Below are positions 8,554 to 17,674 of a DNA stretch of 38,882 bases, piece by piece; the first letter of the stretch is position 1, and every line of letters begins with the position of its first letter. The DNA comes from Gammaproteobacteria bacterium (GTDB lineage: Bacteria; Pseudomonadota; Gammaproteobacteria; SZUA-140), in NCBI GenBank assembly GCA_021648525.1, contig JAKISP010000039.1, positions 1-38,882 of the forward strand, written 5' to 3'. The position numbers were made by a program, and so were the translations under genes. The notes under the pieces are model-generated. The model was not told the origin of the DNA. It did no database searches and was given only the letters and a program-made list of their open reading frames with translations.

Positions 8554-11500
8554 ATGAAAAAAATCGTCGCATTTTTTACCAATAGCATTGTTCTCTCCGT
8601 CATCGGACTAACCGCCATTTCACTGCTGATCTGGTTTGTCGGTGCAGAGTTCAAATTTGGTGAAGATAACGTCTCGCCGCTCGCCAGTGAAACCGCCAGG
8701 CTGCTCGCCATTATCATCGTCATTGTGATCTGGGGGCTTAATAATTTACGCATCCGCGCGCAGGAAAGCAAAAGCAATAACCAGCTGGTTGATGATCTAC
8801 AAACCAGCCAGGAGGAAGAAAAAAACCTCATCAACGATCAAACCTCTGGAGAAATCGCGCAGATTGATGAGCGCTTTAGCCAGGCATTAGCGACATTAAA
8901 AAAACTAAAGTTCAAAGGAAAGGGTTCCAGAAAAGCACTCTACGAGCTACCCTGGTACATCATCATTGGCCCTCCCGGTTCTGGCAAAACCACCGCTCTG
9001 ATCAATTCCAGCCTCGACTTCCCGCTTGCCGATCAATTTGGTAAAGGGGCACTCAAAGGCGTTGGCGGTACACGTAGTTGCGACTGGTGGTTCACCAATG
9101 AGGCGGTACTGATCGACACTGCCGGACGCTATACCACTCAGGATAGCCATAAGATGATTGATAGCTCTGCCTGGGAAGGGTTTCTTAATCTGTTGAAAAA
9201 ACACCGCCGTAGACGGCCTATCAATGGCGCCATCGTTGCGATTAGCCTGCAGGATCTGCTCACTCAGACTGAAGAAGAGCGGATTAAACATGCTAATACC
9301 ATCCGTACTCGTATTGATGAATTGATGGAGAAGCTAGAAATACGTTTTCCTGTCTATTTAATGTTTACCAAGTGCGACCTTGTCTCTGGTTTCACAGAGT
9401 TCTTTGAAGACCTTAGCAAAGATGATCGTGAGCAGGTATGGGGGATATCACTGCCTGATGCGCCACAGCATTCAGAAAGCCCCAATTTTAACGCCTTAAA
9501 CAATGAATACCAGAATATTATCAAGCGTCTCTATGATCGTGTGCTCTGGCGTGTTCACCAGGAGCGCGATGTAAAGCGACGTGCAGCGATACAGGGGTTT
9601 CCATTGCAGATGGAAAACCTGAACACCATTATCAATCAGTTTGTACAGCAGGCATTCATTAAAAACCGCTACCGCTTTCAACCCTATCTACGCGGCGTCT
9701 ATTTCACCAGCGGTACCCAGGACGGCACACCGATCGACCGCTTAATGTCGTCCGTTGCAGCCAGCTATGGTTTTAGTCGCGAAGCGGTCACCCCCGCAAT
9801 ACAGCAGGGGAAAAGTTATTTCCTTGGACAGCTGTTTCGCGATGTTATCTTTCCCGAATCCGAGCTGGTCGGTTCAAATTTAAAATACGAAAAGATCATC
9901 AAATGGGGCAAGCGCTCAGCTTATGCCGGGATGGCCGCCATCGTGCTCACCATGTCGTTGATCTGGGCTGATAGCTTTGTGCGCAACGAAGGTTACATGC
10001 AACAGGTCGCCTTGCACGTTGAGGAATACAACAGCGAGAAGGCAAAATTCAACGCACTCTCAAGCAGCATTCAGACGAGCCTGCCTACATTAAATGCACT
10101 TGCGCAGGCCAGCCAGGTCTATGACCAGGAGGCACACCCCTGGCTTTCAACTCTGGGGATGTATGATAGCCATGTTGATGATGCTGCCAACAGTGCCTAT
10201 CACGCTCAACTCAAACAACTGTTTTTACCAAAACTGATCACCTATATGGAGCGCCATTTAAGCCGTGGCCATAGTGGCGGCGACCTTTACAACTCATTTC
10301 GCACCTACGTGATGTTCAACAAGATCGACCATATGGACCCGCAATTAGTATTGAACTGGTTTACAGCAAGGTGGGACAAAGAATTTGAAGGTGAGGCGAC
10401 AAAAAGAAAAGCGCTCACGGCTCATTTAACAGCGCTGCTCAACCTTGAACTTGAACCTGCCAAACTAAATCCACGTATTCTCAGCGCCACCAGAAACCTG
10501 TTGTTACGTGTACCGGCCTCCCAGCGTATCTATCAACGAATTCGAACCGACCCAACCTACGCCCACCATTATGACCTGTTGAATGAGTTTGGCGAGTCGG
10601 TACGAAAAACATACGTCACCACTTCTGATGTGCTCAAAGCGCTGTCGATTCCGGTGCTGTTTACTAAAGAGGGCTACGACTCGATTGATTTCTCACCAGA
10701 GTCAAACATCATCGCCAGCATCACCAGCGAAAAATGGTTGTTCTCTGATAATGAAGATGCCAAAGTAGATTTCATCGAGGATGACCTGGATGAGGTCAGT
10801 AAAAAAGTTAAAGACCATTATTTATCTGAATATGTCACTCACTGGAAAAAGGTCTACGACGCCTTAGCGGTGAATCAATTTGATGATCTATCGCATGCCA
10901 ATGATGTGCTGAACTATTTTATCGACCCCGTCTACTCGCCACTGTTATCGATATTGCATATCACTTCAAACAATACGCAACTATCTAACCCGTTGGTAGC
11001 CGATCTTGCCGATGATAATCAGGAAGGTGCCAGCGGAAAGATTGCGGCATTCGCGGCTTCAAAGGCCGACTGGACCAAAGTAGACAGGGAGTTCAGAGAA
11101 CTCAATGTGATGCTGCGTGACTCTTCAAAAAAACCGGCGCCGATCAATGCGGTTTTATTAAAAGTTTCCGAACTGCAAACATTTGTTAATGAGATCGCGC
11201 TTGCGCCCGACCCTGCCAAAAAATCATTTGAGATCGCAAAGTCACGCTACCAGAATAATACTGGCAATGCGATCTCTTCACTGCAGGCCTTTGCCAATAA
11301 ATCACCAGAACCGATTCAGCGATGGTTAAACAGCCTTGCTAACCAGACATGGAAAGTGATCCTGCAAGCGGCTCACCAGCATATCAATGCCGAGTGGAAA
11401 ACAAATGTATTTGAGCCATACCGGCAGGGTCTGGCCAATCGTTATCCGCTAAAAACATCCGCACAGGATGAGCTGGCATTACATGACTTTGTCGCTTTTT

Positions 11501-12114
11501 TTAAGCCCGGCGGCACCATCGACGCATTCCACAAAGTGTATGTAAAACCATTTATCAGTACGCGTAACGGCTGGAGGAATCGCATCATTGATGGATATAA
11601 CCCAGGCCTGTCGCAAAAGACCATTAATCAGATAAGAAAGGCTCTGTCGATTAAAAACATCTATTTTAGAAAAAACGCCGAGGTTCCCTCGCTAACATTT
11701 CAGCTAAAACCACACTCAATGCCCAAGACCGATGCACGCTTCATACTAGAACTGGGTGACAATCGTATTTCATATAGCCATGGGCCTAAACTATGGAAGA
11801 CGTTAAGCTGGACAGGCGACGACGAACAGAATCGCGTTCGTATTATCTTTGAAGACCTGAATGAAGAACAACATAGCACAAGCTTTGAAGGGCCCTGGGC
11901 ATGGTTTAGATTGCTAAGTCAGTCAAAATTGGTTAAAACAGAAAAATCGAATGTCTACCTGGTCACTTATGGTATTACCAGGCGAAAGGAATCTTCTGAA
12001 TCACCAGGCTCCAATGTTAAACATGAAATCACATACAAGATTAAAGCGAAAAGCGTTAACAATCCATTTAATAACAATTTGCTAAGTTCGTTTAGATGCC
12101 CTGAGAATATATAA
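8554..12114 (+). CDS. tssM: T6SS inner-membrane protein TssM (IcmF)
   Basis: 1186-aa TssM, the core of the trans-envelope complex. Two transmembrane helices lie at about 11-31 and 48-62, then a cytoplasmic NTPase-like domain, a third helix at about 455-475, and a long periplasmic part that contacts TssJ. The nucleotide-binding motifs are intact: Walker A GPPGSGKTT (139-147), IDTAGRY (187-193) and the TKCD base motif (272-275). This places it among the TssM proteins with a potentially active NTPase. Length is normal for the family. It follows tssL after 20 bases and abuts tagF with no gap. Confidence 0.97.
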   Translation: MKKIVAFFTNSIVLSVIGLTAISLLIWFVGAEFKFGEDNVSPLASETARLLAIIIVIVIWGLNNLRIRAQESKSNNQLVDDLQTSQEEEKNLINDQTSGEIAQIDERFSQALATLKKLKFKGKGSRKALYELPWYIIIGPPGSGKTTALINSSLDFPLADQFGKGALKGVGGTRSCDWWFTNEAVLIDTAGRYTTQDSHKMIDSSAWEGFLNLLKKHRRRRPINGAIVAISLQDLLTQTEEERIKHANTIRTRIDELMEKLEIRFPVYLMFTKCDLVSGFTEFFEDLSKDDREQVWGISLPDAPQHSESPNFNALNNEYQNIIKRLYDRVLWRVHQERDVKRRAAIQGFPLQMENLNTIINQFVQQAFIKNRYRFQPYLRGVYFTSGTQDGTPIDRLMSSVAASYGFSREAVTPAIQQGKSYFLGQLFRDVIFPESELVGSNLKYEKIIKWGKRSAYAGMAAIVLTMSLIWADSFVRNEGYMQQVALHVEEYNSEKAKFNALSSSIQTSLPTLNALAQASQVYDQEAHPWLSTLGMYDSHVDDAANSAYHAQLKQLFLPKLITYMERHLSRGHSGGDLYNSFRTYVMFNKIDHMDPQLVLNWFTARWDKEFEGEATKRKALTAHLTALLNLELEPAKLNPRILSATRNLLLRVPASQRIYQRIRTDPTYAHHYDLLNEFGESVRKTYVTTSDVLKALSIPVLFTKEGYDSIDFSPESNIIASITSEKWLFSDNEDAKVDFIEDDLDEVSKKVKDHYLSEYVTHWKKVYDALAVNQFDDLSHANDVLNYFIDPVYSPLLSILHITSNNTQLSNPLVADLADDNQEGASGKIAAFAASKADWTKVDREFRELNVMLRDSSKKPAPINAVLLKVSELQTFVNEIALAPDPAKKSFEIAKSRYQNNTGNAISSLQAFANKSPEPIQRWLNSLANQTWKVILQAAHQHINAEWKTNVFEPYRQGLANRYPLKTSAQDELALHDFVAFFKPGGTIDAFHKVYVKPFISTRNGWRNRIIDGYNPGLSQKTINQIRKALSIKNIYFRKNAEVPSLTFQLKPHSMPKTDARFILELGDNRISYSHGPKLWKTLSWTGDDEQNRVRIIFEDLNEEQHSTSFEGPWAWFRLLSQSKLVKTEKSNVYLVTYGITRRKESSESPGSNVKHEITYKIKAKSVNNPFNNNLLSSFRCPENI

Positions 12115-12117
12115 GTG

Positions 12118-12834
12118 ATGCTTGAACAAAAAACTGGGCTATATGGAAAGTTGCCCATGCATGGCGATTTCATCCACCGTAATCTGCCCGTCTCTTTTCT
12201 CACCCCATGGGATGAATGGCTGCAACTCTATATTGCTGGCTCTCGTGAACAGATAGGTGATGAGTGGTTAAACATCTATTTAACCAGCCCCATCTGGCGC
12301 TTTGCCCTCTCTTCTGGTGTAATTGACCAGTACAACTGGGGCGGAATTATTTTGCCGAGTGTTGACCAGGTCGGGCGTTATTACCCATTTTCGATTGCGA
12401 CACCACTACCCACAGGGGTTAATCCAGTTGAGTTCATTTCATCTAATACAGCATGGTTCGAGTCGATAGAAGAACTCGCGTTACAGACACTCAATGAGCA
12501 ACATCAGATCGATGAGCTTAACGAAGCAATCAATATAATAGAAAATGACTTTTCGCCCAGCCGCCAGAAATCAACACAGAACATTGAAACGGATGCAATA
12601 CAGATAAACATGACCACAGATGACACGTTATCTGGCACCGCTTATAGCTGCCTGCTAGATTCTCTTTTAACAACAACGCATAATAGTTATAGCGTATGGA
12701 GCACCCAAGGCTCAGAATTAATAGCACCGTGTCTGCTCGCTACCCAGGGATTACCATCAATCGATAAAATACCGGCCATGATCGACGGCCAATGGGCCGA
12801 CAGTGGCTGGGCTCAACCTTACCGCATGATATAG
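12118..12834 (+). CDS. tagF: T6SS-associated regulator TagF
   Basis: 238-aa TagF (DUF2094/TIGR03373 family), a cytoplasmic post-translational repressor of T6SS that acts through the Fha arm in Pseudomonas. The N-terminus has the diagnostic GLYGKLPMHGDFIHRNLP pattern, followed by the FLTPWDEWLQ and IILPSVDQVGRYYPFSI motifs. The start may be GTG 12115, directly after the tssM stop, or ATG 12118; I use the ATG. A Ser/Thr/Gln-rich stretch (about 135-170) interrupts the C-terminal half. The 3' end overlaps the upstream-most possible start of pppA. In some bacteria TagF is fused to PppA; here the two are separate but adjacent. Confidence 0.92.
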   Translation: MLEQKTGLYGKLPMHGDFIHRNLPVSFLTPWDEWLQLYIAGSREQIGDEWLNIYLTSPIWRFALSSGVIDQYNWGGIILPSVDQVGRYYPFSIATPLPTGVNPVEFISSNTAWFESIEELALQTLNEQHQIDELNEAINIIENDFSPSRQKSTQNIETDAIQINMTTDDTLSGTAYSCLLDSLLTTTHNSYSVWSTQGSELIAPCLLATQGLPSIDKIPAMIDGQWADSGWAQPYRMI

Positions 12835-13607
12835 GCAGCAAATTTCAAGTGAATGACATTACAATAAGGCGCCCTGTTCTGTGGTCCAGCGCAGCTGCAA
12901 CAGACCCAGGTACAGTGAGGGCGATTAATGAAGACGCTATTTTTTCTAATCCTGAGATTGGCTTATGGGCGGTCGCTGATGGCATGGGCGGGCATGAAGC
13001 GGGGGATGTTGCCAGCAACATGATTGCTGAATCACTGAATCAAATCGGGGAACAAACCCAGATAGATGATTTTATTTCGACGATCGAGAATAGCATCAAA
13101 GATGTTAATTGCTGTCTACTTGAATATTCTCACACCCAGCATGAAGGACGAGTGATTGGTAGCACTGTCGCTGTCCTGTTTATTATGGAACAGACGGGGG
13201 TCTGTCTATGGGCTGGAGACTCGCGTCTGTACCGTTTTAGAAACAGTGAGCTAAAGCAGATGACGACTGACCATAGTCATGTTTCAGAACTGTTAAGAGA
13301 TGGGTTAATTTCACCTGAAGAAGCTGAAAACCACCCGGAAGCCAATGTCATCACGCGCGCAGTCGGGACCTATGAACATCTCCAGCTAGACGTGGAAGTT
13401 TTTGATGCAAGAGTCGGTGATGCTTTTTTACTCTGCAGCGATGGTTTATATAATGCAGTGGAGCACGAAAAAATTCGAAGCTGCTTGCTTAATGAGCACG
13501 TGACAGACTCAGCTGATTGCCTTATCGAGGCCGCATTGCACAATAATGCTGCCGACAACGTATCCGTGGTCGTTGTAAAAGGCACACACAGCAATATTGC
13601 TGATTAA
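12792..13607 (+). CDS. pppA: T6SS PP2C-type Ser/Thr phosphatase PppA
   Basis: PP2C-family metal-dependent phosphatase that reverses PpkA phosphorylation and so turns T6SS off. The metal-binding and core motifs are all present: RAINEDA, VADGMGGHEAGDVAS (D63-G64 from the first ATG), GSTVAVLF, WAGDSRLYRFR, ITRAVG, LLCSDGLYNAV and ADNVSVVVV. The start is uncertain. ATG 12792 gives 271 aa and overlaps tagF by 43 bases. GTG 12849 gives a protein starting 11 residues before the conserved DPGTVRAINEDA segment, which suits the domain boundary. Neither has a strong Shine-Dalgarno. It is soluble, with no signal or membrane segment, and is probably translated together with tagF and the kinase gene 27 bases downstream. 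Confidence 0.95.
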   Translation: MGRQWLGSTLPHDIGSKFQVNDITIRRPVLWSSAAATDPGTVRAINEDAIFSNPEIGLWAVADGMGGHEAGDVASNMIAESLNQIGEQTQIDDFISTIENSIKDVNCCLLEYSHTQHEGRVIGSTVAVLFIMEQTGVCLWAGDSRLYRFRNSELKQMTTDHSHVSELLRDGLISPEEAENHPEANVITRAVGTYEHLQLDVEVFDARVGDAFLLCSDGLYNAVEHEKIRSCLLNEHVTDSADCLIEAALHNNAADNVSVVVVKGTHSNIAD

Positions 13608-13634
13608 TTTTATCGCAAGCCACCCCATACGCTC

Positions 13635-16280
13635 ATGACTGATTCTGATAACAACAAAGATAAAGGTGATTCGCCACGAATTCCCAATCAATCGGGTGAG
13701 CAGGATAAAACAAGAATCTATCAGGAACCCGCCCAATCTGATAAAACACGCATCAGTCAGCGGCCGACAGCGCCTGTAGGCAAACCAGAACCATCAGGTG
13801 AACAGCCCTCGCAAGCAGCGAGTGATGTCACCCGATTCCAGCCGCCTGCTAAAGAATCAACGCATCTCAGAAGCAACCGCGAGGATAATAGCAATAACGC
13901 AAATGACAAAACCCAGTTTAGAGCGCCCGCCTCTCACCGGCCATCAGCCAGCGAAAAGCCGCAGCCAGCCTCAGACAAACAGATATTGAAGGGACGCTTT
14001 GAACTAGAATCAATCCTGGGTACGGGCGGCATGGGGGTCGTTTATAAGGCCAGAGATCGCTTAAAAGTTGAGGCTCAGGATAGAGACCCGTATGTTGCGA
14101 TAAAAGTGTTAAGCGAAGAGTTTAAAACACATCCTGAGGCATTTATTGCACTCCAGCGCGAATCACGTAAAGCACAGCGCATCGCACATCCCAGCACGGT
14201 GAAAGTCTATGACTTTGACAGGGATGGCGATATTGTTTTCATGACCATGGAGTATATGGTCGGCAAACCACTCGATCAAATGGTCAGGCAGTATCACGCC
14301 ACGGGGCTGCCTCGTGATGATGCGTGGGTAATATTGTCCGGTATCTGCTCGGCACTGGCACACGCCCACCATGAAAAAATTGTTCATTCAGATTTCAAAC
14401 CTGGCAACGTCTTTATAACGGACAGTGGTATGGCCAAAATTTTTGATTTCGGTATCGCACGTGCGGTTGCCAAAATCGACCGCCACGCAGATATCCCACA
14501 GGACCAGACAGTGTTTGATGCCGGTGGCCTCGGCGCACTCACCCCGGCATATGCTAGCCTTGAAATGCTACAGGGCAAAACCCCGGATATACGTGATGAT
14601 ATTTATGCGCTCGGCTGTGTCACCTATGAGATATTTACCGGTGAGCACCCTTTTGATCGGATTCCAGCGGATGAAGCGTATAAAAAGAAGCTCAAACCCA
14701 GGCGCATCACCGACATTAGTAAACCACAGTGGAAGGCAATTGAGGCCTCACTCGCATTCAAACGCGCAGATAGAATTGAGTCTGTTGATGAATTTTATCA
14801 TCAGTTAACCGTCAAAAAGAAACCAAAACTTTTTCTGACTGCACTACTACTCGCATCGATGGGTGGCGCATTCTTCGCATATACCCAGTTCATCAATACC
14901 CCCCTCCCTGACGCAGCTCCATCAGTTGATCTGAATGAATTTGAATTCAAAATCAGGTATCAGTTATCTCAGGAAAAAATCGAATCACTGTTAATCAAAC
15001 CCAGCTTCTCCGGTGAATGGGAAAACAGTATCTGGAACGAATTACGTGGACTCAATGACATGCTAAAGGGAATATCTGACGCATGGTACACCAGTACCCG
15101 CGACAAGATTTACCAGCTCTATGTTCAGAAGATTGCTCAAATGATGAGTGCGGGTAAATATAGCCACGCCAGGACCCTGATAGGGAATGGCTACCGCTAT
15201 ACTGATGACTCAACACGGCTCGACAATGAGACCATCAAACTAACCAGTGCAATCCAGTTGAAAGCCAACAAGGAAAAAGCAAAGGAAAGAGTGCGACAGA
15301 GGCTTGCAGATAAGAGACGGCAGTCCACTATAAATCAGGCAACCCGCTCTACTGAAAAGAAAAAGAATGTGGAACGATTTAACGTCGCATTAACCAATGT
15401 CAATCGACAACTGAAATGTATTGCGAAACTTAATATGCGTGATTTCAATATTGCAATCACCAAGCTGCGCACCCTGGATAATGCCAGATACAAAAAACTG
15501 GAGCCTGAACTCACCACAAACCTGGCGCAATGCATCTCTGCCATCGGTAAAAACAACCCTGAACATGCACTGGATGCCAGACGATACGCACTGCGTATTT
15601 TCCAGAATAATTCAGCTATCATGGCGGTAATGATCAAAGAGCGTGATGCCTGCGATCTGTCTATCGCAGGCCTCGGTTCAAATGGTGACCGTGCGGCGTG
15701 TCGAGACAAACTAACCAGTGGCGGTGAAGGCCCAACACTGGTTGTGATTCCCGGCAACAGGCGATTAAAACCATTTGCCATTGGCAAGTATGAGGTCTCT
15801 TATACTGATATTGCTGCTTTCTGTAAAATAACGGATCAATGCAATCTCAATAAAAGCGGTAATCAAAGTTATCCCGTTACCACCTTTGATATTTCAACCG
15901 TTAAGCGTTATCTGAATTGGCTAAGTAAACAGACCCAGAGAACCTATCGGCTACCGACTAAGCGCGAGTGGGTTTACGCCGCCAAATCCAGTAACTACCG
16001 ACTTGATCCCAACAGGAATTGCCACTTAAGCACGCGTGGTATTGAAAAAGGCGGTGAACTCGTTAGAACGACCATTGGCAAGCAAAATGGCTGGGGAATG
16101 GTTAATTATGCAGGCAACGTTCAGGAGTGGGTCTATCACACCAGAAAAAAACTGGTCGCGGTCGGTGGCTCTCATAACACGTCAATGGATGAATGTACGG
16201 TAATGACAACTGTAGAACATTCTGGTGAAGCCGATAAACAGACCGGCTTTCGAGTTGCAAGAGAGCTAGTGGATATATGA
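13635..16280 (+). CDS. ppkA: PpkA-like Ser/Thr kinase with FGE/SUMF1-like periplasmic domain
   Basis: 881-aa transmembrane kinase that should phosphorylate T6SS targets read by TagH. A disordered N-terminal tail (1-115) carries four related motifs: DKTRIYQEP (24-32), DKTRISQRP (36-44), DVTRFQPP (64-71) and DKTQFRAP (91-98). The kinase domain (about 120-385) has the glycine loop GTGGMG (129-134), K157 in VAIKV, catalytic HSDFKPGN (D253, with Ser in place of the HRD arginine) and DFG (271-273), so it should be active. One transmembrane helix lies at about 399-420. A charged helical periplasmic region follows, then a C-terminal formylglycine-generating-enzyme-like domain (about 703-878) with RLPTKREWVYAAK, GNVQEWV, GGSHNTS and GFRVAR. 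In Pseudomonas PpkA the C-terminus is a vWA domain, so the sensor differs here. The FGE-like domain is probably a sensor, not an enzyme. Confidence 0.93.
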   Translation: MTDSDNNKDKGDSPRIPNQSGEQDKTRIYQEPAQSDKTRISQRPTAPVGKPEPSGEQPSQAASDVTRFQPPAKESTHLRSNREDNSNNANDKTQFRAPASHRPSASEKPQPASDKQILKGRFELESILGTGGMGVVYKARDRLKVEAQDRDPYVAIKVLSEEFKTHPEAFIALQRESRKAQRIAHPSTVKVYDFDRDGDIVFMTMEYMVGKPLDQMVRQYHATGLPRDDAWVILSGICSALAHAHHEKIVHSDFKPGNVFITDSGMAKIFDFGIARAVAKIDRHADIPQDQTVFDAGGLGALTPAYASLEMLQGKTPDIRDDIYALGCVTYEIFTGEHPFDRIPADEAYKKKLKPRRITDISKPQWKAIEASLAFKRADRIESVDEFYHQLTVKKKPKLFLTALLLASMGGAFFAYTQFINTPLPDAAPSVDLNEFEFKIRYQLSQEKIESLLIKPSFSGEWENSIWNELRGLNDMLKGISDAWYTSTRDKIYQLYVQKIAQMMSAGKYSHARTLIGNGYRYTDDSTRLDNETIKLTSAIQLKANKEKAKERVRQRLADKRRQSTINQATRSTEKKKNVERFNVALTNVNRQLKCIAKLNMRDFNIAITKLRTLDNARYKKLEPELTTNLAQCISAIGKNNPEHALDARRYALRIFQNNSAIMAVMIKERDACDLSIAGLGSNGDRAACRDKLTSGGEGPTLVVIPGNRRLKPFAIGKYEVSYTDIAAFCKITDQCNLNKSGNQSYPVTTFDISTVKRYLNWLSKQTQRTYRLPTKREWVYAAKSSNYRLDPNRNCHLSTRGIEKGGELVRTTIGKQNGWGMVNYAGNVQEWVYHTRKKLVAVGGSHNTSMDECTVMTTVEHSGEADKQTGFRVARELVDI

Positions 16281-16370
16281 TACTAGCTATCAAATACAAT
16301 AGAAATTCCCGGGTGGCACCGATACCGCTACCTTTTAATAAAACATATTTGAAGAATCCCCAAACAGGAT

Positions 16371-16413
16371 AAATGGGTAAACTAGCCGTAACATGCGTAT
16401 GACTAGCCCATTT
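16371..16413. promoter_or_regulatory. Interrupted inverted repeat between ppkA and the motor genes
   Basis: AAATGGG (16371-16377) and CCCATTT (16407-16413) are inverted repeats. CTAG at 16382-16385 can also pair with CTAG at 16403-16406, giving an 11-bp stem with a four-base bulge. It lies 90 bases after the kinase stop. The 3' side has only TTTTAAG, so it is at best a weak terminator or attenuator separating the kinase from the ExbB-like cassette. Confidence 0.3.
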
Positions 16414-16478
16414 TAAGTATGTTGTTATGATCCAGACCAGCTTTGAAACTTATATAAATGCGTAAAATTGGAGGACAT

Positions 16479-16535
16479 ATGTCTCACTTACCCACCAAAC
16501 ACCACAGCATGGAACTGCTTATATGGAAATCGTAA
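16479..16535 (+). CDS. Possible 18-aa leader peptide overlapping the ExbB-like gene
   Basis: A short ORF, MSHLPTKHHSMELLIWKS, has the best ribosome-binding site of this region (GGAGG at 16470-16474, four bases before the ATG). It ends 12 bases inside the ExbB-like gene, whose own ATG at 16523 has no good Shine-Dalgarno. The arrangement would allow translational coupling: ribosomes finishing the leader could restart at 16523. No in-frame start for the ExbB-like protein exists upstream at the GGAGG. Whether the peptide itself does anything is unknown. Confidence 0.35.
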   Translation: MSHLPTKHHSMELLIWKS

Positions 16536-17140
16536 AATTATTCCAGGATGGCGGGCCATTTATGTACCCAATACTGGTGGTGTTTGCGATTGGTGTCGCA
16601 ATCGCGCTGGAACGATATTTCTATTTAAGCAAAACCACTCGCGCTACTAATAAAATATGGGGCCAACTGATACCGATGCTGAAGGCATCCGATTTTGAGC
16701 GCGCCTTTAAGCTAACAGAATCCGTTAACACACCGATCTCCAGTGTCCTGAACTATGGTTTTTCCCGGCACAATGAAAATAAGCGCAGAGAGATCATTGA
16801 GGCAGCCATGGAAGAAGGCATGATGGATGCAATGCCATCACTGGTGCAACGCACCCACTACCTTGCGACATTCGCTAACGTCGCTACCCTGCTGGGGCTA
16901 CTAGGTACTATCGTCGGACTGATACAGGCCTTTACCGCCGTTGCGGCTGCCAACCCCGCAGACAAAGCCGATCTACTATCAGCCAGCATCTCAGTTGCGA
17001 TGAACACCACTGCCTTTGGCCTGATGGCCGCCATTCCGCTGCTACTCGCTCACTCCTATTTAGTGACCAAAACAGCACACCTGGTCGACTCCCTGGAAAA
17101 GGCAGCGGTTAAATCCATTAATTTAATGGTCAAAGATTAA
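16523..17140 (+). CDS. MotA/TolQ/ExbB proton-channel protein, AglR-like
   Basis: 205-aa inner-membrane subunit of a proton-driven motor. It has three hydrophobic segments in TolQ/ExbB order: about 13-35 (MYPILVVFAIGVAIALERY), 115-137 (ATFANVATLLGLLGTIVGLI) and 156-179 (ISVAMNTTAFGLMAAIPLLL). The large cytoplasmic loop lies between the first two. The conserved LGLLGTIVG and NTTAFGLMAAIP motifs line the expected proton path. Two ExbD-like genes and a TonB-like gene follow directly. One TolQ-type plus two TolR-type subunits is the composition of the Myxococcus AglR-AglQ-AglS gliding motor, not the one-plus-one set of ordinary Tol or Ton systems. Assignment as AglR-like is by composition and context, not by alignment. 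Confidence 0.9.
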   Translation: MEIVKLFQDGGPFMYPILVVFAIGVAIALERYFYLSKTTRATNKIWGQLIPMLKASDFERAFKLTESVNTPISSVLNYGFSRHNENKRREIIEAAMEEGMMDAMPSLVQRTHYLATFANVATLLGLLGTIVGLIQAFTAVAAANPADKADLLSASISVAMNTTAFGLMAAIPLLLAHSYLVTKTAHLVDSLEKAAVKSINLMVKD

Positions 17141-17155
17141 AAAGCAACGCTAACC

Positions 17156-17668
17156 ATGAAGAAGTTCGCTTTTAAACGTATCCAGGAGACAGAAGAGCTC
17201 AACATCACTGCCTTTATGAATTTAATGGTGATATTGATCCCTTTTCTTTTGATCACGGCTGTTTTTTCAAGGATGACCATTCTTGAGTTAAATCTACCTG
17301 CGCTAGATGCTAAAAATAAAGACCAGGAAAAAATCGAACTACAGCTTGAACTCGTCCTACGCAGCAATAGCTTTGATATTCAGGATGCCAATATCGGCCT
17401 GATCAAACGCTTCCCTCGCTCTCAGGATGAAACACGTTGGGATCAGTTTACAGATCTGCTGATTGAAATAAAAACACGTTTCCCTGAAGAGGAAGAGATC
17501 GCGCTGTTATTAGAGCCGGATATCAACTATAAAACGCTCACGCAAGTGATGGATCATGTGCGCAGTGCGGAGGTGGTATCGGTATTAAGCGTAGAAACCG
17601 TCGCATTGTTCCCCAGTATTTCTATCGGTGATGCACCCGCAGAGATACTCAGCAGTGCAGAGAAGTGA
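17156..17668 (+). CDS. ExbD/TolR-like protein with Asn at the proton-site position
   Basis: 170-aa bitopic inner-membrane protein: short cytoplasmic N-terminus, one transmembrane helix (about 18-39, ITAFMNLMVILIPFLLITAV), and a periplasmic domain. In ExbD/TolR/MotB the helix begins with a proton-carrying Asp; the aligned residue here is N22 (AAT at 17219-17221), so this subunit probably does not carry protons. The periplasmic part ends in the TolR-like VMDHVRSAEVVSVLSVETVA region. It begins 15 bases after the ExbB-like gene and ends six bases before the second ExbD-like gene. It likely forms a mixed pair with that partner. Confidence 0.88.
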   Translation: MKKFAFKRIQETEELNITAFMNLMVILIPFLLITAVFSRMTILELNLPALDAKNKDQEKIELQLELVLRSNSFDIQDANIGLIKRFPRSQDETRWDQFTDLLIEIKTRFPEEEEIALLLEPDINYKTLTQVMDHVRSAEVVSVLSVETVALFPSISIGDAPAEILSSAEK

Positions 17669-17674
17669 TCAGAG

